From: Phyllobacteriaceae bacterium UBA1059 | Lineage (GTDB): Bacteria > Pseudomonadota > Alphaproteobacteria > Rhizobiales > Rhizobiaceae | Direction of reading: 5' to 3' | Assembly (NCBI GenBank): GCA_002316345.1 | Contig: DCDI01000115.1 | Location: forward strand, 1 to 53,631 | DNA length: 53,631 bases | Shown: one piece after another, positions 25,953 to 34,662 of the stretch | How the letters are laid out: each line of letters begins with the position of its first letter | Numbering within the stretch: the first letter of the stretch is position 1 | The notes under the pieces: model-generated | Told to the model about the DNA's origin: nothing | Database searches by the model: none | Seen by the model: only the letters and a program-made list of their open reading frames with translations | Position numbers and translations under genes: made by a program

Positions 25953-26804
25953 ATGCAAATCTCGAAGATCACCGGACTGTCCGCCCTGGCACTGGCCATC
26001 GGCCTTACCTCCGCCAGCGCCCTGACCCTCGATGAGGTAAAGGAACAAGGCTATATTCGCGCCGCGACCGCCAACGAAGTCCCTTATTCCTTTATGCAGC
26101 CCGACGGCACTTCGGCCGGCATCGGTCCTGACGTCGCGACCGCTGTCTTCAAGTCGATCGGCGTTGAAGAGATCAACTGGACGGTCACCCCGTTCGGTAC
26201 GCTCATTCCTGGTCTCAAGGCCAAGCGCTTCGACTTCGCTGCCGCCGAGCAGAACATCTCGGCCGAACGTTGCAAGCAGGTCGCCTTTTCCGAGCCGAAT
26301 TCGTCTTATGGCGAAGGGCTGCTCGTAAAGAAGGGCAACCCGAAGAAGCTGACGACATATGCTGATATCGCCAAAGACCCGTCTCTGAAGGTCGCAGTTG
26401 TTTCGGGCGCAAACAATGTCGATTTCCTGCGTGCCGTCGGCGTTAAGGACGATCAGATCGTCTTCATTCCCGCCAATGCCGATGCGATCCCGACCGTTCA
26501 AAGTCGCGTCGATGCCTATGCCGCCACCGAGTTGACGGTTTCCGAGCTCGCCAAGGACCAGACGAATGTCGAGCAGGTTGCGCCTTTCACCGATCCGATC
26601 GTGAAGGATACGCCGGTGCGCAACTATGGCGGCTTTGCCTTCCGCCCCGAGGACAAGGAGTTGCGTGACGCCTTCAACGCGGCATTGGTCGAGTTCCGCA
26701 AGACGGACGAATACAAGACCATCCTGGGCAAATACGGCCTGTCGGAGCAGAGCATTGCCGCTGCGGCCGAGAAGACCGTCGCCGACCTCTGCGCAGGCAA
26801 GTAA
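25953..26804 (+). CDS. ehuB: ectoine/hydroxyectoine-binding protein
   Basis: A 283-residue family-3 solute-binding protein with a signal peptide (MQISKITGLSALALAIGLTS, cleaved near SASA-LT). EQGYIRAATANEVPYSFMQ and GIGPDVATAVFKSIGV are typical of polar amino-acid binding proteins. GAGGAG lies seven bases before ATG 25953. It captures ectoines in the periplasm for EhuC, EhuD and EhuA. The stop is followed by a strong hairpin before ehuC. Confidence 0.9.
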   Translation: MQISKITGLSALALAIGLTSASALTLDEVKEQGYIRAATANEVPYSFMQPDGTSAGIGPDVATAVFKSIGVEEINWTVTPFGTLIPGLKAKRFDFAAAEQNISAERCKQVAFSEPNSSYGEGLLVKKGNPKKLTTYADIAKDPSLKVAVVSGANNVDFLRAVGVKDDQIVFIPANADAIPTVQSRVDAYAATELTVSELAKDQTNVEQVAPFTDPIVKDTPVRNYGGFAFRPEDKELRDAFNAALVEFRKTDEYKTILGKYGLSEQSIAAAAEKTVADLCAGK

Positions 26805-26814
26805 GCACGGTTGA

Positions 26815-26837
26815 GCGCCCGGTTTCTGGCCGGGCGT
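26815..26837 (+). other. stem-loop between ehuB and ehuC
   Basis: CGCCCGG and CCGGGCG form a perfect 7-bp stem with a 7-base loop and no T-run. Such hairpins often protect the upstream message or damp read-through, so that the binding protein is made in excess over the permease. Confidence 0.6.
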
Positions 26838-26868
26838 TCCTGCGACCTCATGAACGGGAGCGCTCCAG

Positions 26869-27534
26869 ATGACCTGGACTGCCTACCTGCCGATGCTTTG
26901 GCAAGGCGCGGTCGTGACGATGACGATCACGCTGGCTGCCATTATCCTGGGCGTCATCCTCGCCTTCGTATTCGGCATTCTGCGCGTCGAAGGCGGGCCA
27001 ATTCTGTCGAAAATCGCCCTTTGCTATACCGAAGTGTTCCGGGGCACTTCGCTTCTTGTGCAGCTGTTCTGGTTCTATTATGCGCTGCCGCTGGTCGGCC
27101 TGAGCTTTGATCCGATAACGACCGGCATCCTCGTGCTGGCAGCCCATGCCGGCGGTTACGGTTCCGAAATCGTACGCGGTGCGCTGTCTTCGGTTTCGGT
27201 GCAACAACTGGAAGCGGCACGCGCGCTCAACTTCAACCGCTTACAGACCCTGTTCCGTATCTCGCTGCCGCAGGCTGTGGTGGAGATGATGCCGGCCTTC
27301 GGCAATCTGACGATCGAGACACTGAAACTGTCGTCGCTCGTGTCGCTGATCTCGATCGCCGACCTCACCTTCTCGGCCCAATCGATCCGCAACATCACGC
27401 TCGATAGCACAAGCATCTATTCGGTGACGCTGCTTTGCTATTTCGCGATGTCGCTGATGCTGATGGTCGTGGTGCGCGTGATCGAGCACATGGTCAGGCG
27501 CGGCAACGCCTTTCCGCGCGCGGCACATTCGTGA
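26869..27534 (+). CDS. ehuC: ectoine ABC transporter permease
   Basis: A 221-residue inner-membrane permease of the polar amino-acid (HisMQ) type with about five hydrophobic spans. EVFRGTSLLVQLFWFYYALP and EAARALNFNRLQTLFRISLPQA, the loop that contacts the ATPase, are visible. It starts at ATG 26869 after GGGAG and ends 13 bases before ehuD, its partner in a heterodimeric channel. Confidence 0.9.
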   Translation: MTWTAYLPMLWQGAVVTMTITLAAIILGVILAFVFGILRVEGGPILSKIALCYTEVFRGTSLLVQLFWFYYALPLVGLSFDPITTGILVLAAHAGGYGSEIVRGALSSVSVQQLEAARALNFNRLQTLFRISLPQAVVEMMPAFGNLTIETLKLSSLVSLISIADLTFSAQSIRNITLDSTSIYSVTLLCYFAMSLMLMVVVRVIEHMVRRGNAFPRAAHS

Positions 27535-27547
27535 AGGGGCTCCTACC

Positions 27548-28240
27548 ATGATGTACGGCTATGAATGGGACACGACGACGTGGCTGACCTACGCCACTTC
27601 CATCCTGCCCATCATCCTGATCGGCCTGACTGTGACCCTGAAGGCAGCGGCGGCCGGCTTCGCCATCGCACTCGTTCTCGGCCTTGTCTTCGCGCTGCTG
27701 CGCCGCAGCCGGATCAAGGCCATATCCTGGACAACCGCCGTAGTCGTCGAGTTCCTGCGCGACACGCCGCTCCTCGTTCAACTGTTCTTCCTTTACTACG
27801 TGCTGCCGGATTTCGGGATCGTCCTTCCCGCATTTCTGACCGGCGCGTTGGCGCTGGGCCTGCAATATGCGGCCTATACATCCGAAGTCTATCGCGGCGG
27901 CATCGAGGCCGTGCCGCGCGGGCAATGGGAAGCCGCGACGGCCCTCAACATGACGCGAATGCAGACCTACAGCGATATCGTCGTGCCGCAGGCCGTGCCG
28001 CGCATCCTGCCCGCCATGGGCAACTACCTCGTCGCCATGATCAAGGAAACGCCGGTGCTGTCGGTGGTGACCGTGCTCGAGATGATGGGCTTGGCCAACA
28101 TGATCAGCGAGCGCACCTTCGAATATCTGGTTCCGCTCACCATGGTCGGCCTTATCTTTCTTCTTCTCACGCTCGTTTGCTCGGCTGCCCTCCACCGCCT
28201 GCAACTCGCACTTCCCAAGGCAGGGATACCCCTCAAATGA
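27548..28240 (+). CDS. ehuD: ectoine ABC transporter permease
   Basis: A 230-residue HisMQ-type permease with about five membrane spans. Conserved parts are VEFLRDTPLLVQLFFLYYVLP and EAATALNMTRMQTYSDIVVPQAV, the ATPase-coupling loop. Its stop overlaps the ehuA start (ATGA at 28237-28240). It pairs with EhuC. Confidence 0.9.
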   Translation: MMYGYEWDTTTWLTYATSILPIILIGLTVTLKAAAAGFAIALVLGLVFALLRRSRIKAISWTTAVVVEFLRDTPLLVQLFFLYYVLPDFGIVLPAFLTGALALGLQYAAYTSEVYRGGIEAVPRGQWEAATALNMTRMQTYSDIVVPQAVPRILPAMGNYLVAMIKETPVLSVVTVLEMMGLANMISERTFEYLVPLTMVGLIFLLLTLVCSAALHRLQLALPKAGIPLK

Positions 28241-29016
28241 CCGATAAACCCTCCCAGCCGATCATCGAATTTTCAAACGTCACTAAGCGCTTCGGGACGC
28301 TGACCGTTCTCGACGACTTCAACTTCAAGGTCGCAAAGGGCGAAAAGGTCACGTTGATCGGCCCGTCCGGCTCGGGCAAGTCGACCGTGTTGCGCATCCT
28401 GATGACGCTCGAGCCGTTCCAGGAGGGCAGGTTGGCACTTGCCGGCATGTCGTACCACGAACCGACCGGAAAAGGACCGTTCAAGGCGTCGGAGAAGCAC
28501 CTACATCAAATCCGAAGCCATGTCGGAATGGTGTTCCAGAGCTTCAACCTGTTTCCGCATATGACGGCGCTGCGCAATGTGGTGGAAGCGCCCGTTCGCG
28601 TCCTCGGCCTGCCGCGTGGCGAAGCTGAGTGCCGCGCGGTCGATCTCCTGGCCATGGTCGGTTTGGCCGATAAGAAGGACCACTATCCCTCCCAACTTTC
28701 TGGTGGCCAGCAGCAACGCGTCGCTATCGCCCGCGCGCTCGCCATGCGGCCGCGCGTGCTCTTGTTCGACGAACCAACTTCAGCGCTCGATCCTCAACTC
28801 GTCGGCGAGGTGCTTTCTGTTATCCGCGGCCTCGCCCACGAACACGACCTCACCATGCTGCTCGTCACGCATGAGATGCGGTTTGCCCGCGAAGTGTCCG
28901 ACCGTGTCTGCTTCTTCGATAAAGGCCGCATCTGCGAGGAAGGTGAGCCAAATGCGATCTTCGGAGCGCCGCAAGAGGAGCGAACGCGCGAGTTCCTGCA
29001 GTCAGTCCTGAGCTAG
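28237..29016 (+). CDS. ehuA: ectoine ABC transporter ATPase
   Basis: A 259-residue ABC ATPase: Walker A GPSGSGKST, Q-loop FQSFNLFPH, signature LSGGQQQRVAIARAL, Walker B VLLFDEPTSALDP and switch LLVTHEM. It powers EhuBCD uptake. The ATG at 28237 overlaps the ehuD stop. In Sinorhizobium ehuA comes first and catabolic genes follow; here the catabolic genes come first and ehuA last. Confidence 0.9.
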   Translation: MTDKPSQPIIEFSNVTKRFGTLTVLDDFNFKVAKGEKVTLIGPSGSGKSTVLRILMTLEPFQEGRLALAGMSYHEPTGKGPFKASEKHLHQIRSHVGMVFQSFNLFPHMTALRNVVEAPVRVLGLPRGEAECRAVDLLAMVGLADKKDHYPSQLSGGQQQRVAIARALAMRPRVLLFDEPTSALDPQLVGEVLSVIRGLAHEHDLTMLLVTHEMRFAREVSDRVCFFDKGRICEEGEPNAIFGAPQEERTREFLQSVLS

Positions 29017-29022
29017 ATGGTT

Positions 29023-29049
29023 GTGACAGCATAACCTTTAATCTGTCAC
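29023..29049. terminator. bidirectional terminator between ehuA and the phosphatase gene
   Basis: GTGACAG and CTGTCAC form a 7-bp stem with a 13-base AT-rich loop in the 40-base gap between two convergent genes. Confidence 0.5.
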
Positions 29050-29056
29050 CAAACAG

Positions 29057-29659
29057 CTAGTCCGGTGCGTTCACGACGGGGCCGCCGGGTGCGAAGTTGA
29101 ACACTTCCAGCCGCATATCCTGTTCGTTCGGCTTCCTCGCCAGGAGCGTGAGGCTCGCCGGTCCGACCGGTATGATCCGGTGAGGTTCGAGTTGCAGCAG
29201 CGTTTGCAAAAGCGCTCGAATGACGCCGCCGTGGCATACCACGAGAAGCCGATCCGCGGTCTTCATTGAGGATCGCACAGCCAAGGCGGTACGGGTGGCG
29301 AAGGTCTGCCAGACCTCCCCGCCCGGCGGCGCGAAGGTGCCGGCGCGCCATCCACGGTAACCGTCGGGATCGGCCGCGATGATGTCGGCGATAGACTTAC
29401 CGGTCCAGTCACCCACGTCGATCTCACGCAACCGCGCGTCGCAAACGGCGTTTGGGAAACCCAGCAGTTCGGCGGTTCTCTTTGCTCGGCAGAGGTCCGA
29501 CGTAATTACCTGATCCGGCGCAAGCTGAGCAATGGTTGAAGCCAGGCCAGCAGCTTGCGCCTCGCCTTTAGATGAAAGGCGAATATCCGCCTGCCCCTGT
29601 AAGCGGCGCACGGCGTTCCACTCGGACTCACCATGGCGGACGAGGAGAAGGCGTTTCAT
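29057..29659 (-). CDS. histidine phosphatase (phosphoglycerate mutase-like)
   Basis: A 200-residue member of the histidine phosphatase superfamily. The phospho-acceptor is H9 in LLLVRHGESEWN, and the second histidine is in VCHGGVIRALL near residue 140. It lacks a signal peptide, so it acts in the cytoplasm. Its ATG overlaps the stop of the transporter ATPase gene (29656-29659), tying it to the importer operon. I infer that it dephosphorylates the imported compound; a cobalamin-type or general phosphatase role is possible but nothing nearby supports it. Confidence 0.85.
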   Translation of the reverse strand: MKRLLLVRHGESEWNAVRRLQGQADIRLSSKGEAQAAGLASTIAQLAPDQVITSDLCRAKRTAELLGFPNAVCDARLREIDVGDWTGKSIADIIAADPDGYRGWRAGTFAPPGGEVWQTFATRTALAVRSSMKTADRLLVVCHGGVIRALLQTLLQLEPHRIIPVGPASLTLLARKPNEQDMRLEVFNFAPGGPVVNAPD

Positions 29660-30690
29660 GAAAGCCGCTCCCCGCTTTGTGCAAAGAGCGCGGCAGGCAT
29701 GTTGGGCAACCGAAAATGCACCTTGTCTCCCACCTGCAGGCGCGGCGCGCCGTCAACGACTGCGGTCATGCGCAGCGTGCCTCGCGTTCCCGTCAGCATG
29801 GTGCGGCCAGCAACCGGGCTGGCTTCTGCAAAGTCGAAAGCGAGACTGTCGTCCGACCCCTCTCCAGCGGTGAGTAGATCCTCGGGTCGGTACATTGCTA
29901 AGGCTTCCTTCGGCAGTCCGTCCATGCGCGTCGAGGGCAAGGTGTTGACGGGCACAAGATTGGCGGGCGGCGTTCCAACAAAGGTCGCAACGAAGGCCGT
30001 GGATGGGTTGGCCACCAGTTCCTCTGGTGATCCGAACTGCTCGACCTTGCCATTGTTCAAGACAGCGACATGAGTTGCCATGGTCATCGCCTCGACCTGA
30101 TCATGGGTCACGTAGACCGACGTCGCTCTGGTCGCGCGATGGACGCGCAGGAGTTCCGTCCGCATCTCGACCCGCAGCTTGGCATCGAGGTTGGAGAGCG
30201 GCTCATCGAACAGGAGAATAGCCGGACGCGGCGCGATCATACGCGCGATGGCGACGCGCTGTTGCTGCCCGCCGGAAATCTCATTGGGATACCGTGCTGA
30301 AAGAGCCTCGATACCAAGCATGCGCAGCACTTCGGCCACACGAGACTGCCGCTCGGCCTTGCCCATCTTGGCGACCTTGAGAGGCCAATCGACATTGCCC
30401 GCTACCGTCATATGCGGCCACAACGCATAAGACTGAAACACGAGCCCCGTATCGCGCCTGGATGGGTCGATGACCCAGCCGCGGTCGCCATCCGACACGA
30501 TGTTGGAGCCGAACTGCACTGTGCCGCTGGTCGGACGCTCGAGGCCCGCAAGCATGCGCAGCATGGTCGATTTCCCGCAGCCTGAAGGCCCGACAAGAAC
30601 GAGGAACGAGCCTTGCGGAACCTCAAGGGAAATGTGGTCCACGGCCTTGAACACGCCGAAGGATTTGGTGAGATTGTGTATCCGGATCAT
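29656..30690 (-). CDS. ABC transporter ATPase (ferric/hexose-phosphate/polyamine type)
   Basis: A 344-residue ATPase with Walker A GPSGCGKST, signature ISGGQQQRVAIARM, Walker B ILLFDEPLSNLDAKLR and switch YVTHDQVEAM. Residues ~240-344 form a TOBE-like regulatory domain (MYRPEDLL and LQVGDKVHFRL). This is the FbpC/PotA/AfuC class. It lies eight bases after the permease gene and overlaps the phosphatase gene, giving the order binding protein-permease-ATPase-phosphatase. Confidence 0.9.
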   Translation of the reverse strand: MIRIHNLTKSFGVFKAVDHISLEVPQGSFLVLVGPSGCGKSTMLRMLAGLERPTSGTVQFGSNIVSDGDRGWVIDPSRRDTGLVFQSYALWPHMTVAGNVDWPLKVAKMGKAERQSRVAEVLRMLGIEALSARYPNEISGGQQQRVAIARMIAPRPAILLFDEPLSNLDAKLRVEMRTELLRVHRATRATSVYVTHDQVEAMTMATHVAVLNNGKVEQFGSPEELVANPSTAFVATFVGTPPANLVPVNTLPSTRMDGLPKEALAMYRPEDLLTAGEGSDDSLAFDFAEASPVAGRTMLTGTRGTLRMTAVVDGAPRLQVGDKVHFRLPNMPAALFAQSGERLS

Positions 30691-30698
30691 GACAGGAC

Positions 30699-32444
30699 CT
30701 ATGATTTCAGCCAGGGCTGCGACTTGGCCTGGAGCTGATTGGCCATCAATGTCGCGGCGATCGAGATCACCAGGATCACCACGGTGATGGCATTCGCAAA
30801 TTGGGTGAAGCCTTCGGACGCGTAGCGATAGGCAAGCACCGAAAGCAGCGGTGTGGTTGGCGTGAAGAGAAGAACCACCAAAGACAGGTCGCGCATGATC
30901 TTGACGAAGACGATCAACCCACCCGCAGCCAGACCGCGACTGGCCAGTGGGACAGTGATCGCCACCAGCCGCCGCATCATTCCCGCCCCGGTCATCCGTG
31001 CGCTTTCATCAAGATCGCCGGACACCTGGCTGATCACGGCACGTCCCGTTTGCACCGAAAACGGCAGCAGATAAGCTGTACCGGCAATGAGAAGCAGCGG
31101 GAACGTGCCGTAAAGCGCCGGCAACGGTCCGATCGGGGCGCCGAAAAGAGCGATATAGGCGGCGCCAAATGCAATGCCTGGCACCAGAAGCGGCAGGAAG
31201 CTTATCTGGTTGATCAATCCTGCAAGTGGCCCTTTTCCATCTCGGGCCAGCACATAGGCAACGATAAGACCGATGATGCTGCTGGTGATCGCGACGGCAA
31301 TGCCCAAGTCGACAGTCAGGCTCGTGGCCGACATGATGAACGGGTTTTCCCAGATACCCGGCTGACCTTGCGCGATCGACGGGTTCGACAGTCCGGTCCA
31401 GTAATGCACCGTCCAGTTGGAAAACAGCGCGGAGGACGATGGCGCCAGCGACGATGCGATCAGGATGATCACTGGAACAACCGTGGTGACCAGGCAAATG
31501 AACAAGGCGACCATGAACAATGGTAGCCGTGCCGTACCGAGATCGAACCGCTTGGCGCGACCGCCCTTGCCGGTGATGGTTGCATAAGAGCGGCGGCCGG
31601 AAATGACTTTGTTGCCGAGCCACAGAAACAGTGCTGAGACGGCGATGAGAAGGATCGCCACGACATAGCCTCGCGATGTCTGTCCAACTTCGATCAGCCC
31701 GTAAAGGCGGGTCGCCATGGTCTGCATGCGAACCGGCAGACCAAGCAAAGCCGGTGCGGCAAAGTTCGAAACGGCGCCGGCGAACGTCAGTGAGGCACCG
31801 GCCACGACTGCTGGCATCGCGACCGGCAGCACGATGCCCAGCAGGATGCGGCGACTCTTGGCGCCGGCGATCTGCGCGGCTTCAACCAGATCAGAGTTCA
31901 CCGTCGCAAGGGCTGCCGCGATAACGGTGAAAGCCAGCGAGTAGTAGTGCGCGATCAGCACGATCAGCGTGGGTATCATACCCCAAGCGAGCCAGTCCGG
32001 AATGGTAAGACCCAGGCCTTCGAGGAACCCGCTCTGTCCACCGACGCGCGAATTGCGAAACAGCGATCCCCAGGCGAGCGAGGTTGCAAAACTCGGGATC
32101 ATGAAGGGCATGGTCGCCATGAGGCCGATGGTGCGCCGGAACGGAACGTCGGTCATGACCACGAGCCAAGCCAGGAAGCCGCCAATCAAGACGCAGCCAC
32201 AGGCAACTCCGACGCCAAGGATGAGCGTGTTCGTTAGCGGGACCCATAGAAGGTTTCGGGACAGCCTACCGGTGGTCACGTCACTCCAGGCAGAGATCGC
32301 ATCGAGGCTAAGAGTTTCAAGAAGAATGCGCACAAGCGGACCGGCGACCAGCAGGCCGAGAACCGCTAGAACCAGGAGCTTGAGCGCAAAATGCCCGTTG
32401 AGTGGGAAAGACCGCGCGGGAAGGTGGCTGGCTGACAGCGACAT
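30699..32444 (-). CDS. fused two-domain ABC permease (FbpB/AfuB type)
   Basis: A 581-residue inner-membrane protein made of two permease halves of about six spans each. Each half has a cytoplasmic coupling loop: EAAQIAGAKSRRILLGIVLP near residue 210 and ESARMTGAGMMRRLVAITVP near residue 490. This duplicated layout is typical of ferric-ion and hexose-phosphate importers. It lies 51 bases after the binding-protein gene. Confidence 0.9.
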   Translation of the reverse strand: MSLSASHLPARSFPLNGHFALKLLVLAVLGLLVAGPLVRILLETLSLDAISAWSDVTTGRLSRNLLWVPLTNTLILGVGVACGCVLIGGFLAWLVVMTDVPFRRTIGLMATMPFMIPSFATSLAWGSLFRNSRVGGQSGFLEGLGLTIPDWLAWGMIPTLIVLIAHYYSLAFTVIAAALATVNSDLVEAAQIAGAKSRRILLGIVLPVAMPAVVAGASLTFAGAVSNFAAPALLGLPVRMQTMATRLYGLIEVGQTSRGYVVAILLIAVSALFLWLGNKVISGRRSYATITGKGGRAKRFDLGTARLPLFMVALFICLVTTVVPVIILIASSLAPSSSALFSNWTVHYWTGLSNPSIAQGQPGIWENPFIMSATSLTVDLGIAVAITSSIIGLIVAYVLARDGKGPLAGLINQISFLPLLVPGIAFGAAYIALFGAPIGPLPALYGTFPLLLIAGTAYLLPFSVQTGRAVISQVSGDLDESARMTGAGMMRRLVAITVPLASRGLAAGGLIVFVKIMRDLSLVVLLFTPTTPLLSVLAYRYASEGFTQFANAITVVILVISIAATLMANQLQAKSQPWLKS

Positions 32445-32495
32445 GAATAGTCCTATGAGCTCCCAGCCTTCTCGCCGTGAGCTGGATAAGAAAGA

Positions 32496-33623
32496 TTATT
32501 GCAGGGAAAGGACGAGGTCGCTGACGTCCTGACGGATCTTCGCCGTTGCCGACGGGTCGATCGACCAAGCCTTCAAGTCAGCCAGGGGCACTGCGTCTGG
32601 ATGGCTGACGATATCGCTGCGAGTCGCATAGTCGCCTGCCACATAGAACGGCTTGAAGCCCGCCCCGCCTGTTGAACTGTCATCGCCCATCAAGAAATCG
32701 ATCGCGAGACGCGCCGCAGCCGGGTTCTTGGCAGTGGAAGAGATTGCCAGCACCGCTGGAAAAATGATGCCATTTGCCGGGACAACCGTGTTGACCACCT
32801 GCAAGGCCCAACCCTCATCTTCATTGTCGCGACGATCGGAATAGGAGGTAAAGCCGACCGGCGGGTTCTTCTGACCGCGCGCGCCGACCGCAGCATTCAC
32901 GTCGTCCGTGGAAGACACCAGGATCAGATCATTCTTGAACAAATCGACGATGAACTGCTCGCCCGCCGTTTCGATCTCATCGTCAAGCGTGATCGCCTTG
33001 CCGAATTGCGCTTGGTAGGCCTGCGCCATCTCATCGGAGCGGACTACAAGTTCCGTCATCAGATCCAGGTAGTCTCCGCGTTGAAGCGGATCGACCATGA
33101 TCACCCGCCCCTTCCAGGTCTCGGTGGTCAGTTCCCAGAGGTTCTTGACCGGCGCGCCGCTGGGGTTGGCCTCTTCATTATACATCAGCACCTTTGTCGA
33201 CAGGCGCTGCGCCAGAAGCGGGCTTTTCTCGTTCTCGTCCAGCAGCGACGCGACGCGAGGAGGGACATATCGCGTAATCAGGCCCGGCTCGAGCAGGTCC
33301 TTAAAGACGACCGGCGCGTCCGAGATGTAAACCACGTCGGCACTCGCGATCCCGGCACTGGCCTCGGCTTTCAGGCGTGTGATCTGCTCGGTTGAGGACA
33401 TGTCGTGGCTGACCATGTCTATGCCCGGATACGCGGCCTCGAACGCTTTTTCCACGGCTGCGATCCGGCTGGTGAAAGCATAAACGGTCACCGTGCCTTC
33501 GGCCTTGGCCAACGGCAAAAGCTCCTCGGCACTCATGGCGTCGAGTTCCGGCGCATTTTGTGCAAGCGCCGGCAGCGTTAGGGCCACCAAAGCCGTGGAA
33601 AGCAACAAAGGCTTCATGTTCAT
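32496..33623 (-). CDS. periplasmic binding protein (FbpA/AfuA-like)
   Basis: A 375-residue secreted protein with a signal peptide (MNMKPLLLSTALVALTLPAL, cleaved after ALA). GTVTVYAFTSRIAAVEKAF, SADVVYISDAPVVFKDL and NPAAARLAIDFLMG fit the ferric/hexose-phosphate binding-protein family. I do not see the paired tyrosines of true iron binders in the usual context. ATG 33623 follows GGAGGG; a longer frame from 33698 would run through the operator-like palindromes and is rejected. The neighbouring phosphatase and SIS-domain regulator suggest a phosphorylated sugar ligand. Confidence 0.85.
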   Translation of the reverse strand: MNMKPLLLSTALVALTLPALAQNAPELDAMSAEELLPLAKAEGTVTVYAFTSRIAAVEKAFEAAYPGIDMVSHDMSSTEQITRLKAEASAGIASADVVYISDAPVVFKDLLEPGLITRYVPPRVASLLDENEKSPLLAQRLSTKVLMYNEEANPSGAPVKNLWELTTETWKGRVIMVDPLQRGDYLDLMTELVVRSDEMAQAYQAQFGKAITLDDEIETAGEQFIVDLFKNDLILVSSTDDVNAAVGARGQKNPPVGFTSYSDRRDNEDEGWALQVVNTVVPANGIIFPAVLAISSTAKNPAAARLAIDFLMGDDSSTGGAGFKPFYVAGDYATRSDIVSHPDAVPLADLKAWSIDPSATAKIRQDVSDLVLSLQ

Positions 33624-33667
33624 TGAATTTCCCTCCTCAGAAATGTCGCCCAATGCGACTTCCGCGA

Positions 33668-33713
33668 TGCAACCTCCTTTGCAGCGCGGATATGACATGC
33701 ATATTAACTTGCA
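33668..33713. promoter_or_regulatory. two palindromic operators upstream of the binding-protein gene
   Basis: TGCAA-CCTCCT-TTGCA (33668-33683) and TGCAT-ATTAAC-TTGCA (33698-33713) share the consensus TGCAW-N6-TTGCR and start 30 bases apart. The same pair layout occurs upstream of the RpiR gene, so these are likely RpiR sites. Confidence 0.7.
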
Positions 33714-33750
33714 GATTTTGTGCGCATGAAATTAGCCTTGCAGTCTCCTC

Positions 33751-34599
33751 CTACTCGAACGCGTCGATCAACTGACCCAAGGTTTCGAGGTAGAGCAACG
33801 ATGCCTGCGGTTCTTCCTTGGCCATTGCAAGCACCAGCGCATTGCTGATCGCCATCGGCACAGTCAGGGTTTGAAAGGCGTCCTGCGATCCCGCTCGTGG
33901 CGCAAAGAGAAGGTGATCCGCCGCTGGAACCAGCGATGGGCCGACGCTTCCCGAAATGACGACAGATGTAGCGCCCACATCGCGCGCTCGGTTGAGCAAG
34001 GCTGCGTAATGGGTAGGCTGGCGACGGAACGCAAAGGCGACAATTGCATCCTTTTCATCCATTGCGAGCACCTGCTCCGCCAGATCTCGGCCCTCGCCTT
34101 CCAGCACGACCGTATCGCAACCCATGCGGCGCAAGCGACGTTCGATTAGAACAGCAAGGGCTTCCGCATTACCGCGCGCAAACACATAGATGCGTCCTGC
34201 GTTCAACAAAGCCCTGGCCGCGGCCTTTAGCGTCGCATCATCCATGTATCGCTGTAGGCCGGCGAGCGCTTCGATCTCACGGGTAACCAAATCGGTGATC
34301 AGCCCAGCTTCGCTTGTTTTCTCAAGGGTGTTGCGGACCCGCATCGCCGGATCGGTACGAACAAGAAATTCTTCTTGGATCGCTGCTCTGAACTTGGCAT
34401 AGCTCGTATAGCCAAGCTTTCTTGCAAGCCGCGACGCCGTCGCTTCGTGCACACCGATTTGTTGCGCCAATGCGCTAGCGGTGCCCAATGCCACGTCACG
34501 TGGGCTTGAGATGATCTGCTTGACGAGCAACTGCTCTGCGCGGGTCAGCGCCTCAGCAACCTTCTTAACCCGCTCCAAAACTGACACTGCCTCTCCCAT
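33751..34599 (-). CDS. RpiR/MurR-family regulator with SIS domain
   Basis: A 282-residue regulator. The N-terminal helix-turn-helix domain (residues 1-80) contains SALAQQIGVHEATASRLARKLGYTSY. The C-terminal SIS domain (~115-260) contains AGRIYVFARGNAEALAV and AIVAFAFRRQPTHY, and typically binds phosphorylated sugars. It lies on the same strand as and directly upstream of the importer operon, and paired palindromes lie in both promoter regions, so it probably controls itself and the importer. Confidence 0.87.
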   Translation of the reverse strand: MGEAVSVLERVKKVAEALTRAEQLLVKQIISSPRDVALGTASALAQQIGVHEATASRLARKLGYTSYAKFRAAIQEEFLVRTDPAMRVRNTLEKTSEAGLITDLVTREIEALAGLQRYMDDATLKAAARALLNAGRIYVFARGNAEALAVLIERRLRRMGCDTVVLEGEGRDLAEQVLAMDEKDAIVAFAFRRQPTHYAALLNRARDVGATSVVISGSVGPSLVPAADHLLFAPRAGSQDAFQTLTVPMAISNALVLAMAKEEPQASLLYLETLGQLIDAFE

Positions 34600-34617
34600 G
34601 CTCTCAGTCTAAGCTAA

Positions 34618-34662
34618 TGCAAATCTCATTGCAACATGATAAATCCTGCAAGTTATCTTGCG
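34618..34662. promoter_or_regulatory. two palindromic operators upstream of the RpiR gene
   Basis: TGCAA-ATCTCA-TTGCA (34618-34633) and TGCAA-GTTATC-TTGCG (34647-34662) are 29 bases apart and match the two sites upstream of the binding-protein gene. The nearer one starts 18 bases before the RpiR start codon, fitting autoregulation. Confidence 0.7.

Noticed and set aside
24912..26501. 529-codon open frame on the minus strand across doeB and ehuB
   Set aside because: Antisense to two well-matched genes; Gly/Arg/Asp-rich composition without motifs, typical of a GC-rich shadow frame.
29656..33623. Ferric iron importer
   Set aside because: Family resemblance alone; the coupled phosphatase and SIS-domain regulator fit a sugar phosphate better, and no iron-binding tyrosine pair was seen.
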